A stretch of DNA of 37,381 nucleotides from an uncultured Clostridia bacterium. GTDB taxonomy: Bacteria; Bacillota; Clostridia; Monoglobales; Monoglobaceae. The position numbers and the translations under genes were made by a program. The DNA lies in NCBI GenBank assembly GCA_934463175.1, contig CAKSIW010000016.1, forward strand, positions 1 through 37,381, in the 5' to 3' direction. Shown here one piece after another: positions 15,715 to 24,730 of this stretch. The notes under the pieces were generated by a model. That model searched no databases and was not told the DNA's origin. It saw only the letters and a program-made list of their open reading frames with translations. How positions within the stretch are numbered: position 1 is the first letter of the stretch; every line of letters begins with the position of its first letter.

Positions 15715-16839
15715 ATGAAATTACTGGACGAATTATGGCTGCACTGTGTCTGCGATTTTGAAGCGGACATTGCGGCAAAGCTTGCAGGGGTGTTCGGCGA
15801 AGATGATGAGGGCTTTTGCTCGGACGAGATTGACATTGCGATACTGAAAAAGCTCGGCGTTCCGACAGAGCTTGCGGATAAGCTGCGCGACCCCGGAATA
15901 TACGGTCAGGCGCAGGAAATCATCGAATACTGCAAACGGGACGGCATAAGAATCATCACTTTGGAGTCGGAGGAATATCCCGAGGCACTCAGACATGTTG
16001 ATCTGCCGCCGAGAATCCTTTTCACAAAGGGACTTCCTCTTGAAGAGAGCTGCGGCGCACTCGGCGTTGCGGTTGTGGGGTGCAGAAAGCCGACCGAACA
16101 CGGCAAGACCGCCGCGAGGGCGATCGGAAAAAGCCTTGCGCAAAGCGGAATCTCAGTCGTTGCGGGACTCGCCGAGGGAATCGACACGGAAGGTCACTGG
16201 GGCGCGATTGAGGGCGGCGGAAAAACCGTTGCCGTGCTTGCAGGCAGTGTTGACAACATATACCCTGCGTCAAACAGAAAGCTCTATTACGAAGTTTTAA
16301 AACACGGAACGGTTGTTTCGGAGAGACCGCCCGGAACTGCGGTCAGACCGTATTTCTACACTCAGAGAAACAGAATCATTGTCGGGCTTTCGCGCGGCAC
16401 TGTCATTGTTGAGGGTGCAATGAAGGGCGGAACGGCAATAACCGCGAACTGGGCGGAGAAATATAACAGAGACGTTTTCGGCGTACCCGGAACGCCTGTG
16501 TGCTGGCAGTCCGAGCTTCCGAACGCGCTGATTTCGGACGGCGCGATTGTTGTGAAAAGCTTTGACGAGCCTGCGCGGTATTACGGCGAACAGCTGCCGG
16601 CGGAGGTCAAGGCTCCCGAAGAAAATAAGACGTCAGACTGCCCGTCGCCTGCCGGGCTCGGTGCGGAGGAGCGGAAAATATACAGCTTTTTATATGACTG
16701 CGGAGGTGCTGCAACAAACGAAGAACTGCTTGAGGCAAGCGGACTGACGCAGAAAAAGCTGAATGTTCATCTCACAATGCTTTGCATAAAGGGTATCATA
16801 AGACAGGAAAGCGGAAACAGATATATATTGGTTAAATGA
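15715..16839 (+). CDS. dprA: DNA-processing protein DprA
   Basis: DprA protects incoming single-stranded DNA and loads RecA on it during natural transformation; it is also widely kept in non-competent bacteria. The 374-aa protein has an N-terminal helical domain (1-100). A Rossmann fold follows with VVGCRKPTEHGKTAA, GLAEGIDTEGHWGAIEGGGKTVAVLA and FYTQRNRIIVGLSRGTVIVEG. After a short linker comes the C-terminal winged helix (about 315-372, ATNEELLEASGLTQKKLNVHLTMLCIKG). The order dprA-topA is a common Firmicutes arrangement. Confidence 0.94.
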   Translation: MKLLDELWLHCVCDFEADIAAKLAGVFGEDDEGFCSDEIDIAILKKLGVPTELADKLRDPGIYGQAQEIIEYCKRDGIRIITLESEEYPEALRHVDLPPRILFTKGLPLEESCGALGVAVVGCRKPTEHGKTAARAIGKSLAQSGISVVAGLAEGIDTEGHWGAIEGGGKTVAVLAGSVDNIYPASNRKLYYEVLKHGTVVSERPPGTAVRPYFYTQRNRIIVGLSRGTVIVEGAMKGGTAITANWAEKYNRDVFGVPGTPVCWQSELPNALISDGAIVVKSFDEPARYYGEQLPAEVKAPEENKTSDCPSPAGLGAEERKIYSFLYDCGGAATNEELLEASGLTQKKLNVHLTMLCIKGIIRQESGNRYILVK

Positions 16840-16869
16840 AACTGAACAGAAAACCGGAGGATTTTGACA

Positions 16870-19005
16870 ATGGCTAAAGCGACCGGAAAGAAAACAAGCG
16901 AAAAGAAGAAAAATCTTGTGATTGTGGAGTCGCCGGCAAAGGCGAAAACCATAAAGAAATATCTCGGTTCAAGATATGAGGTCACAGCGTCCATGGGACA
17001 TCTGCGCGACCTCCCGAAGAGTCAGCTCGGCGTTGACGTTGAAAACGATTTCGAGCCGAAATACATCACCATACGCGGCAAGGGAGACCTGATTGCACAG
17101 CTCAAAAAGGAAGCGAAAAATTCGGCAAAGATATTTCTCGCAACCGACCCTGACCGCGAAGGAGAAGCAATTTCATGGCACCTTGCAAATCTTTTGAGCC
17201 TTGACCCCTCGTCCTCATGCAGAATAACCTTCAATGAGATAACCAAAACCGCGGTCAAGGACTCAATCACAAAACCGAGAGCGATTGACACCGATTTGGT
17301 TGACGCACAGCAGGCACGCCGTGTGCTTGACAGAATTGTCGGCTATCAGCTCAGCCCCCTTCTCTGGAAAAAGGTTAAAAAGGGTCTGAGCGCAGGCAGA
17401 GTTCAGTCTGCGGCAACAAAGCTGATTGTTGACAGGGAACGCGAGATTGAGGCATTTGTCGAGGAGGAATACTGGACAATTGACGCAAAGCTCACAAACG
17501 AAAAGGGAAAGCTTCCGTTCTCGGCAAGGCTTTACGGAACAACTCCGAAAACAAAGCTGAAGCTGCCCGATGAGACAACGGTCAGAGGAATTGAGGAAAG
17601 GCTCCGCGGCGCGGACTATTCCGTCCTGAACGTTGTGCGCGGCGAGAGAAAAAGAACCCCTGCGCCGCCGTTCACAACAAGCACGCTCCAGCAGGAGGCG
17701 TCAAGAAAGCTCGGATTCACGGCGAAGAGAACAATGGCTGCCGCACAGCAGCTCTATGAGGGTGTTGACATCAAGGGCAGCGGCAGCGTCGGTCTGATAA
17801 CATATATGAGAACCGACTCGCTCCGCATTTCGGCAGAGGCACAGCAGGAGAGCCGCGGATATATTTCGGAGCGGTTCGGCGGGGAATATATTCCGAAAAC
17901 GCCGAGACAGTATAAGGCGAAAAACGGCGCACAGGACGCGCACGAGGCAATCCGCCCGACGTCGGTGCTGTTTGAGCCCGAGCGCGTGAAGGATTCGCTG
18001 AAGCCCGACCTGTTCAAGCTATACAGGCTGATCTGGAACAGATTTCTTGCGAGCCAGATGTCAAATGCCGTGTTTGACACGGTTCAGGCAGACATTTCGG
18101 GCGGAGATTATATATTCAAGGCAAGCGGAATGACGGTGAAGTTTGACGGTTTCACCGCGGTATATGTTGAGGGACGCGACACCGAGGAGGAGAAGGACGG
18201 CAAGCTGCCGCCGCTTGAAGAGGGTCAGACCCTGCTGCTCCGTGACATTGAAAGCAAGCAGCATTTCACACAGCCGCCTGCAAGATACACCGAAGCGTCG
18301 CTGGTCAAGACAATGGAGGAGGACGGAATCGGACGCCCGAGCACCTATGCCCCGACAATCACAACCATAACGGCGCGCGGATATGTCGGACGCGAGGGGA
18401 AGGCACTCTTCCCGACAGAACTGGGAACAATCGTGACGGAGCTGATGGAGCAGTATTTTTCGGATATTGTGAACATTGAGTTCACGGCGAACATGGAGAA
18501 AAAGCTTGACAGCGTTGAGGACGGAACGAAGGAGTGGAAGGACATAATCCGCGAATTTTATCCGCCGTTTGAAAAGACGCTGACTGCCGCCGAGGAGGCA
18601 ATCGGAAACGTTGAGATACGCGATGAGGTGTCCGATGTCAAGTGTGAAAAGTGCGGAAGAATGATGGTGTATAAGCAGGGACGGTTCGGAAAGTTTCTCG
18701 CATGTCCCGGGTATCCCGAGTGCAAAAATACGAAGTCAATCGTGAAGGAGCTTGGGGTTGACTGCCCGATATGCGGCAAGCCCGTTCAGGTCAGAAAGTC
18801 GAAGAAGGGTGTGACATATTACACCTGCGAGACGGGAACGGACTGCTTCCTTTCATGGGACGAGCCGACAAAGCTCAAGTGTCCGCAGTGCGGCGCGATG
18901 CTTCTGAAGAGAAGAGCATTCCGCGGCAGAGGACCGTTCAGATATGTCTGCATGAATGAGGAATGCGGATATACCGAGACGCCGCCAAAGGAGAAGAAAA
19001 AGTAG
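16870..19005 (+). CDS. topA: DNA topoisomerase I (type IA)
   Basis: TopA relaxes negative supercoils by cutting one strand through a 5'-phosphotyrosine. The 711-aa protein has the Toprim domain with E20 (VIVESPAKAKT) and the DPDREGEA acidic triad (93-100). The catalytic Y312 lies in GLITYMRTDS. C-terminal zinc fingers follow (CEKCGRMM...CPGYPEC; CPICGKP; CPQCGAM...CMNEECGY). ATG 16870 has GGAGG 9 bp upstream; an earlier in-frame TTG is too close to that site. The lysine-rich first 14 residues and KEKKK end are usual. A hairpin after the gene marks its end. Confidence 0.97.
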   Translation: MAKATGKKTSEKKKNLVIVESPAKAKTIKKYLGSRYEVTASMGHLRDLPKSQLGVDVENDFEPKYITIRGKGDLIAQLKKEAKNSAKIFLATDPDREGEAISWHLANLLSLDPSSSCRITFNEITKTAVKDSITKPRAIDTDLVDAQQARRVLDRIVGYQLSPLLWKKVKKGLSAGRVQSAATKLIVDREREIEAFVEEEYWTIDAKLTNEKGKLPFSARLYGTTPKTKLKLPDETTVRGIEERLRGADYSVLNVVRGERKRTPAPPFTTSTLQQEASRKLGFTAKRTMAAAQQLYEGVDIKGSGSVGLITYMRTDSLRISAEAQQESRGYISERFGGEYIPKTPRQYKAKNGAQDAHEAIRPTSVLFEPERVKDSLKPDLFKLYRLIWNRFLASQMSNAVFDTVQADISGGDYIFKASGMTVKFDGFTAVYVEGRDTEEEKDGKLPPLEEGQTLLLRDIESKQHFTQPPARYTEASLVKTMEEDGIGRPSTYAPTITTITARGYVGREGKALFPTELGTIVTELMEQYFSDIVNIEFTANMEKKLDSVEDGTKEWKDIIREFYPPFEKTLTAAEEAIGNVEIRDEVSDVKCEKCGRMMVYKQGRFGKFLACPGYPECKNTKSIVKELGVDCPICGKPVQVRKSKKGVTYYTCETGTDCFLSWDEPTKLKCPQCGAMLLKRRAFRGRGPFRYVCMNEECGYTETPPKEKKK

Positions 19006-19073
19006 AACTGCGGAAAAGAGTTTGCTGAAAACTCCGAAACGCATGAAAAGGAAAGAAGATTAAATCACATGAA

Positions 19074-19106
19074 AAAGAGAGTGCAGCTGTCGGCTGCGCT
19101 CTCTTT
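19074..19106 (+). terminator. Hairpin after topA, probable terminator
   Basis: AAAGAGAG-T-GCAGC pairs with GCTGC-G-CTCTCTTT (14 bp with one G-T pair). The stem itself ends in TTT, but no long T-run follows. Confidence 0.6.
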
Positions 19107-19182
19107 GCTGTTGAAAATGACCAATTAATTTGTCCGTTTTGTTGTTAAATTGTGAATGTTTTGTAAAGTTTGCGCGAAAATA

Positions 19183-19211
19183 TTGCATTATGGAAAAAAA
19201 AGAGTTATAAT
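19183..19211 (+). promoter_or_regulatory. Sigma-A promoter of the CdaR-like regulator gene
   Basis: TTGCAT (19183-19188) and TATAAT (19206-19211) with 17 bp between them, 52 bp upstream of the start codon. Confidence 0.78.
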
Positions 19212-19263
19212 ATAGAATGAATACAAATGTGCGGTACAGGATATATTTACGGGGGTGTGCGGT

Positions 19264-20349
19264 ATGCAGAACAGAATATTTCAAAATACATGCAATCAGT
19301 TAAAAAAGGATATACACAGAAAAATCGGGATTATGGACGAGAACGGCTTCGTCATAGCTTGCAGCGACGAGAGCAAGATCGGCTATCAGAACGAGACGGT
19401 CATTGCCCACTTTGAGACAAGCAGCGAGGAGTATGCCAACGGGGGCTATGTGTTCCGCAAAATCGAAACCTGCAACAAGAGCGTTTATGTTGTTTTCTGC
19501 GAGGGTGACGATGAGCTTGCGCGCGGCTATGCGGCATTTCTCGGCACGCATTTTCTGACGATTAAGCAGTATTATGACGAAAAATATGACAGAAACAGCT
19601 TCATTAAAAATATAATACTCGACAACATTCTGCCGAGTGACATTCTCTACAGAACGCGCGAGCTGAGGCTTTCGGTTGAGGCGGAGCGTGTTGTTTTTCT
19701 GATACGCGCTCACAAGAGCATGGAGGTTTCGCTGGTTGACGTTCTGCAAAGCATATTCCCCGACACGGCGCGGGATTTCGTTGTGCGTGTTGACGACCGT
19801 GACGTGGCGGTTGTCCGCGAGGTGAAGCCCGAGTTCACAATGAAGGACATTCTGAAGCAGGCGCAGGATATGCACGACACGGTGAATGCGGAAGCGATGG
19901 TGAAGGTCTCGGTCGGCATTTCAACCATTGTTGACACGATTCAGGAGCTTGCACGGGCATACCGCGAGGCGAGAATTGCACTTGAGGTCGGCAAGGTGTT
20001 TGACACGGAGAAGAACATCATCAGCTATGACAATCTCGGAATCGGCAGATTGATATATCAGCTTCCGACAACTCTCTGCGAGCTGTTTCTGAATGAGGTG
20101 TTCAAAAAAGAATCCATTTCCGTGCTGGACAGCGAAACAATCTACACCATTCAGAAGTTCTTTGAGAACAACCTGAATGTTTCGGAAACATCAAGAAAGC
20201 TTTTTGTTCACAGAAACACCCTTGTCTACAGACTGGACAAAATCAAAAAGCTGACAGGTCTTGACCTGAGAGAGTTTGATGACGCAATAATCTTCAAGGT
20301 TGCGATGATGGTCAACAAATATCTGACATCGGAGCCGACAAGAATGTAG
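19264..20349 (+). CDS. CdaR/PucR-type transcriptional regulator
   Basis: This 361-aa protein has the sugar-diacid regulator plan. An N-terminal sensor-like region (about 1-125) starts LKKDIHRKIGIMDENGFVIACSDESKIG. A central GGDEF-like domain follows (about 125-270), with VSVGISTIVDTIQELARAYREARIAL. The PucR-type helix-turn-helix is at the C terminus (about 292-350, NVSETSRKLFVHRNTLVYRLDKIKKLTGL). CdaR-like proteins are usually activators for uptake or catabolism genes, but none lie beside it here. ATG 19264 has GGGGG 8 bp upstream. The ligand and target genes are unknown. Confidence 0.85.
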   Translation: MQNRIFQNTCNQLKKDIHRKIGIMDENGFVIACSDESKIGYQNETVIAHFETSSEEYANGGYVFRKIETCNKSVYVVFCEGDDELARGYAAFLGTHFLTIKQYYDEKYDRNSFIKNIILDNILPSDILYRTRELRLSVEAERVVFLIRAHKSMEVSLVDVLQSIFPDTARDFVVRVDDRDVAVVREVKPEFTMKDILKQAQDMHDTVNAEAMVKVSVGISTIVDTIQELARAYREARIALEVGKVFDTEKNIISYDNLGIGRLIYQLPTTLCELFLNEVFKKESISVLDSETIYTIQKFFENNLNVSETSRKLFVHRNTLVYRLDKIKKLTGLDLREFDDAIIFKVAMMVNKYLTSEPTRM

Positions 20350-20444
20350 ACGCGCGGGAGTTGGACACGGTGTGTTTTAAGTCCCGTGTGCCTGTGAAAT
20401 TTTCAAAAGCCGGACAAGAGCGTCCGCGAAAGGTTATCGAAGCT

Positions 20445-21134
20445 ATGATTGAGTTTAAAAATGTGACAAAGGTATACGAAGACAGCGGAGTGCGTGCACT
20501 CGAGAATGTTTCGTTTTCGATAGATAAGGGTGAATTTGTGTTTCTGGTCGGACCGTCCGGCGCGGGCAAATCAACCCTGACAAAGCTTATAATCAAGGAG
20601 GCAGAGCCGAATTCGGGAGAGATTTTTGTGAACGGTTTTGACCTCGGAAAGCTGCCGAAGGGCAAGATTCCGTATCTGAGGAGGAGCATCGGCATGGTGT
20701 TTCAGGATTTCAGACTGCTCCCGAACAAAACGGTTTATGAAAATGTTGCGTTTGCGATGCAGGTCATCGGCGCGTCGAGAGGCGAAATCAGACGAAACGT
20801 GCCGAACGTTCTGTCGCTTGTCGGTCTTGCGCACAAGGCACGCATGAAGCCCGGACAGCTCTCGGGCGGCGAGCAGCAGAGAGTTTCGCTTGCGCGTGCG
20901 CTTGTCAACCGTCCGCCGGTTATCATTGCGGACGAGCCGACGGGAAATCTTGACCCCGACACGGCATGTGAAATCATGCAGCTTCTGAGCGACATCAACA
21001 AGCGCGGAACAACCATGATCATTGCAACACACGCGAAGAATTTTGTTGACGATATGCACAAGAGAGTTCTTGCAATTGAAAACGGACTTCTTGTCAGAGA
21101 TGAGGCGGAAGGGGCATACGGCTATGATATTTAG
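20445..21134 (+). CDS. ftsE: Cell-division ATP-binding protein FtsE
   Basis: FtsE is the ATPase of the FtsEX complex, which uses ATP to switch on cell-wall hydrolases at the membrane. The 229-aa protein has Walker A GPSGAGKST (36-44), Q-loop VFQDFRLLPNKTVYENV, signature LSGGEQQRVSLARAL (139-153) and Walker B VIIADEPTG (159-167). The frame is open further upstream, but M20445 gives the exact family start (MIEFKNVTKVY). Its last 11 bp overlap ftsX. The following M23 coiled-coil peptidase is the expected hydrolase partner. Confidence 0.96.
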   Translation: MIEFKNVTKVYEDSGVRALENVSFSIDKGEFVFLVGPSGAGKSTLTKLIIKEAEPNSGEIFVNGFDLGKLPKGKIPYLRRSIGMVFQDFRLLPNKTVYENVAFAMQVIGASRGEIRRNVPNVLSLVGLAHKARMKPGQLSGGEQQRVSLARALVNRPPVIIADEPTGNLDPDTACEIMQLLSDINKRGTTMIIATHAKNFVDDMHKRVLAIENGLLVRDEAEGAYGYDI

Positions 21135-22014
21135 AAACATCAAATATTTCTTTGTGCAGGGCTTCAAGGGTCTTGTTGCAAACAGCCTGATGACACTTGC
21201 GTCTGTGGGAATTGTCATTGCAAGCCTTGTGCTGTTCGGCGTTTTTGTGCTGTTCGGCATGAATCTCAACTATATCGGCGAACAGATAAAGGAGCAGTGC
21301 GAGATAAACGTATATCTTCCGAAGGACATGACGCGCGATGAGGTGCGTGAAATCGGAAGCAAACTCGGCGAAATTGAATATGTGAAGGAGGCTCACCTCT
21401 ACACAAAGGAGGAGCGGCTTCAGAACTATAAGGAGGGCGTCTATGAAGGGCGTGTTGAGGTCATTGACACGCTGGAGCAGGACAACCCCCTGCGCGATGC
21501 ATATGTGCTTTCGCTCACAGATGTGAGCCGTGCAAAGCAGGTTGCGGACGAGGCGGCAAAGATTGAAGGCGTTGAAGAGGTCAAAAACAGTCAGGATCTG
21601 ATTCGGAAGATAATTTCAATCACGAACGCGGTGCGGCATGCAAGCGTCTGGCTTCTGCTGATTCTTGCGGCAATATCGGTGTTCATCATTTCAAACACCA
21701 TTAAACTCGGAATGTTTTCAAGACGAAAGGAAATCAACATAATGAAGTTTGTCGGTGCGACAAACTGGTTCATAAGATGGCCGTTCATAATCGAAGGAAT
21801 GATTCTCGGCTGTATCGGCGCGGCGGCGGCGTCCGCAATCATCATTGCGGGCTACGGTTCGGTTCTGCCGTCCGTTGCGGAGTTTATGGGAAACATAAAG
21901 CTGCTGGAGGTTCCGGAGATAATACACACGGTCATAATCGGATTTTTTGCAATGGGTATGGGAATCGGCATGACAGGCAGTGCCATGTCAATCAGAAAGC
22001 ATTTGCATGTTTAA
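21124..22014 (+). CDS. ftsX: Cell-division membrane protein FtsX
   Basis: FtsX is the membrane partner of FtsE and carries the signal across the membrane to peptidoglycan hydrolases. The 296-aa protein has one N-terminal helix (about 20-45) and an extracellular domain of about 110 residues with INVYLPKDMT and EYVKEAHLYTKEERL. Three C-terminal helices follow, with the family segment LGMFSRRKEINIMKFVGATNWFIRWPFIIEG. ATG 21124 sits inside the end of ftsE, with a GGAAGG site upstream. A weak hairpin terminator follows about 40 bp after its stop. Confidence 0.95.
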   Translation: MIFRNIKYFFVQGFKGLVANSLMTLASVGIVIASLVLFGVFVLFGMNLNYIGEQIKEQCEINVYLPKDMTRDEVREIGSKLGEIEYVKEAHLYTKEERLQNYKEGVYEGRVEVIDTLEQDNPLRDAYVLSLTDVSRAKQVADEAAKIEGVEEVKNSQDLIRKIISITNAVRHASVWLLLILAAISVFIISNTIKLGMFSRRKEINIMKFVGATNWFIRWPFIIEGMILGCIGAAAASAIIIAGYGSVLPSVAEFMGNIKLLEVPEIIHTVIIGFFAMGMGIGMTGSAMSIRKHLHV

Positions 22015-22055
22015 CCTGATGCCGGGCACACGGGAGCCAAGCCGCTGTATGACCT

Positions 22056-22080
22056 GTAATTCAAAGAATTACTGTCTTTT
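22056..22080 (+). terminator. Weak hairpin terminator after ftsX
   Basis: GTAATTC (22056-22062) and GAATTAC (22066-22072) form a 7-bp stem with a 3-nt loop followed by TGTCTTTTT. The AT-rich stem suggests partial readthrough to the M23 gene. Confidence 0.5.
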
Positions 22081-22184
22081 TGAAACGTTGTTCCTGCAAA
22101 AATGAAAAGCAGAAAATGCGGATAACTGATATAAAAAAAGCCTTTCCTTCAGGGGAAGCCTCAATTAAAAAAGGAGCGTCGGAT

Positions 22185-23339
22185 ATGAACAGAAAAACGG
22201 TTAAATGGATTGCGGCTGCAATTGCGGCAGTGTTCATTTTTGTGAGCTTTGCGTCAATCATTGTCGAGATGGCATATGCAGCACCCTCGGTTCAGGAACA
22301 GCTGAAGCAGTCCGAACAGAAGAAGAAGGACGCGCAAGCCAAGCTCAACGAGGCGAAAAGCAAAAAGCAAAAATCCTTTGCCGAAAAGGAGCAGCTTGAA
22401 AAAGAGGCGGTTGCGCTTCAGTCAAAGATTGACAGCATAAACAAGCAGCTCTCGGCGACCAAGCAAAATCTTGCGGCAGAGGAGACAAAGCTCAGTGAGG
22501 CGACGGCTGCGGCGGAGGCGAAATATGACGTTTTTCAGGAACGGTTCAGAATCATGTGCGAACAGGGAGACGTGAGCTATCTTGAAATGCTGCTTTCCGC
22601 AAAGAGCTTCAGCGATTTTGTTGACAAGGCGGAAATAATGAAGGAAATCTCGGAATATGACAAGAAGGTTTTTGACGAGATGGAGAGCGCGAGACAGTCA
22701 ATCGAAGCGTCGCGTGACGAAATTGCAAAGCTGAAGGAGACGCAGGAGACCTCGGCGAACAACCTCAAAAGCCAAAAACAGGAGCTTGCAAAAAAACAGC
22801 AGCAGCAGGCTGACTACATAAAAGGTCTTGAAAGCGATGCGGCGGCATATCAGAAGATAATCGACGCGGAGGAGAAGGCACAGGCAAGCCTGAAGGCACA
22901 GGTTGCGTCGGCACTCAGCACAACAACGCGCGGCAAGGCATATGTCGGCGGTGAATTTATGTGGCCGACACCAAGCTGCTACACCGTGACATCAAGCTTT
23001 TCACCGCGCAGAAAGAATCCCGTTTCGGGCGTTTATAAGGCGCATACGGGAACGGACATCGGCGCACGCTACGGTGCGGATATTCTTGCGGCAAACGGCG
23101 GAACGGTGACACTTGCAGGCTGGAACTCGGGCTACGGAAACTGTGTCATCATTGACCACGGCGGCGGCAAGGCAACGCTGTACGGGCATATGAGCGCATA
23201 CAGCGTGTCAAAGGGTCAGACGGTTTCAAAGGGTCAGAAGATTGGCTCTGTCGGCTCAACGGGAAATTCGACAGGACCTCACCTGCATTTTGAAATTCTG
23301 ATAAACGGTACGGCTGTTAATCCTATGCAATATTTTTAA
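22185..23339 (+). CDS. Coiled-coil M23 peptidoglycan endopeptidase (EnvC/PcsB-like partner of FtsEX)
   Basis: The 384-aa exported protein starts with a signal or anchor helix (about 8-30, ending in MAYAAP). A long coiled coil (about 35-270) is rich in K, E, Q and A. The C-terminal LytM/M23 zinc domain (about 280-384) has the zinc ligands H287 and D291 in HTGTD plus H366 and H368 in GPHLHFEI. Proteins with this layout are the extracellular hydrolases or activators controlled by FtsEX. Its position right after ftsX supports that link. AAGGAG lies 8 bp before ATG 22185. All catalytic residues look intact, so a direct endopeptidase is more likely than a degenerate activator. Confidence 0.9.
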   Translation: MNRKTVKWIAAAIAAVFIFVSFASIIVEMAYAAPSVQEQLKQSEQKKKDAQAKLNEAKSKKQKSFAEKEQLEKEAVALQSKIDSINKQLSATKQNLAAEETKLSEATAAAEAKYDVFQERFRIMCEQGDVSYLEMLLSAKSFSDFVDKAEIMKEISEYDKKVFDEMESARQSIEASRDEIAKLKETQETSANNLKSQKQELAKKQQQQADYIKGLESDAAAYQKIIDAEEKAQASLKAQVASALSTTTRGKAYVGGEFMWPTPSCYTVTSSFSPRRKNPVSGVYKAHTGTDIGARYGADILAANGGTVTLAGWNSGYGNCVIIDHGGGKATLYGHMSAYSVSKGQTVSKGQKIGSVGSTGNSTGPHLHFEILINGTAVNPMQYF

Positions 23340-23373
23340 CCTGATAACTAATATCGGGTTAGTGTAATTAATC

Positions 23374-23533
23374 CCGCCTGATTTGCATATTATAGGCAAG
23401 AGGCAGATTTAGCCGAAGAAGGGAGTCCGCCGCACGGAACAGGTGTTCGGACAGACGGCAAACGGGAACCGAATCCGCCCGAAGGGGCATGGTTCAACAC
23501 CCGTGCGCTTTGTATTCTGAGCTAATCGGGCGG
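23374..23533 (+). promoter_or_regulatory. Structured leader of the S41 protease gene (candidate cis-regulatory RNA)
   Basis: A 10-bp closing stem pairs CCGCCTGATT (23374-23383) with AATCGGGCGG (23524-23533). Inside are GTCCG/CGGAC and a long-range GCACG-GGTGTT with AACACC-CGTGC pairing. The 3' arm of the closing stem ends 3 bp before the GAGG ribosome site (23537-23540). The 5' arm can also pair with upstream CGGGTTA (23355-23361), suggesting a switch. No known riboswitch class was matched. Confidence 0.5.
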
Positions 23534-23547
23534 CACGAGGTAGAGAC

Positions 23548-24726
23548 ATGTATATAAAAAAATCGGTTTTAATTATATGCACCGCGGTCATAGTTCTTGT
23601 GACGGCGGTCGGAACTGTTATGGCGGTGAACCCGTTCGGAGCGTTTCGGTTTGATGATTTTTTCAAGCTGAACACGGGTGTTGCGGTGCTGAGGAATTAT
23701 TTCTATGAGGACCTTGACAGCGAAAAGCTTGTTGACGGTGCGCTGCTCGGCGCGTCCTACAGTGCGGAGGATCCATACACCGTCTATATGAATTCAAAAA
23801 CCGCGGAAAGCTTTCTTGAAAGTGTGGAGTCGGACGATTATACGGGAATCGGTCTTTACATCACAAACGATCCCGAGGACAGCCGCGTGACGGTTGTGTC
23901 GCCGCTTTCATCATCACCTGCCGAAAAGGCGGGCATTGTTTCGGGAGACAAGATTCTCGAAATCAACGGCGAGGCGGTGTCGGGTGACAACATAGACGAG
24001 GTTGCGTCAAATCTGAAGGGCAAGGAGGGAACGGAGGTTCACCTCAAAATCCTGAAAAAAAGCTCGGGTGAGACGGCTGAGGTCACTCTTGTGCGCGAGA
24101 TGATCAAGCGCGAGACCGTCAGCTCGAAAATGATAGACGGAGAGGTCGGATACATTCAGATAACCCAGTTCGGTGTGAACACCTATGACGAATTTGCAAA
24201 GCAGTTCAATTCATTGGTTGACGGCGGCATGAAAAAGCTTGTGATTGATTTGAGAAACAATCCGGGCGGATATGTTGACGTTGCGGTTCAGATTGCGGAC
24301 ACTTTTCTGGACGACGGCGAAATCGTATACACTCTGAACAGAAACGGCAAAAAGCGTGACTATAAGGCGGAGAAAGGCTCTGTGAAGCTGCCCGTTGCGG
24401 TTCTGACAAACGGCGGAAGCGCAAGCGCAAGCGAAATTCTGACGGGTGCTCTGCGCGACCGCGGAATTGCAAAGAGCATCGGCGAAAAAACCTTCGGAAA
24501 GGGTGTCACTCAGATTCCCTATCAGTTCAGAGACGGGAGCATTATGAAAATAACCGATTCGAGGTATTACACGCCGAACGGCGTCTGCATTGACAAGGAG
24601 GGCATTGAGCCTGATGTCACGGTCAAAATGAGTGATGAAAAATATGCAAACATATCAAATCTCACATTTGCCGAGGACGAACAGCTGAAAATGGCGGTTG
24701 AGGTTCTGAAAAGCGGAGAGAAATAG
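23548..24726 (+). CDS. S41-family carboxy-terminal processing protease (CtpA-like)
   Basis: The 392-aa protein has an N-terminal membrane anchor (6-27). A PDZ domain (about 95-180) contains YTGIGLYI and SPAEKAGIVSGDKILEINGE. The S41 catalytic core shows LVIDLRNNPGGY, the serine motif NGGSASASE (288-296, nucleophile probably S293) and the general-base lysine K318 in TFGKGVTQ. These enzymes trim or degrade extracytoplasmic proteins; in Firmicutes some act in sporulation signalling or on wall hydrolases. It follows the M23 gene through a structured 208-bp leader and is 4 bp from the next gene. Confidence 0.92.
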   Translation: MYIKKSVLIICTAVIVLVTAVGTVMAVNPFGAFRFDDFFKLNTGVAVLRNYFYEDLDSEKLVDGALLGASYSAEDPYTVYMNSKTAESFLESVESDDYTGIGLYITNDPEDSRVTVVSPLSSSPAEKAGIVSGDKILEINGEAVSGDNIDEVASNLKGKEGTEVHLKILKKSSGETAEVTLVREMIKRETVSSKMIDGEVGYIQITQFGVNTYDEFAKQFNSLVDGGMKKLVIDLRNNPGGYVDVAVQIADTFLDDGEIVYTLNRNGKKRDYKAEKGSVKLPVAVLTNGGSASASEILTGALRDRGIAKSIGEKTFGKGVTQIPYQFRDGSIMKITDSRYYTPNGVCIDKEGIEPDVTVKMSDEKYANISNLTFAEDEQLKMAVEVLKSGEK

Positions 24727-24730
24727 GCAG

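Noticed and set aside
23374..23533. Known c-di-AMP (ydaO) or c-di-GMP riboswitch
   Set aside because: Some fragments recall ydaO (a GAGCTAA-like 3' segment), but the conserved GGGGTGAAT-type core and the GEMM core are absent, so no class was assigned.
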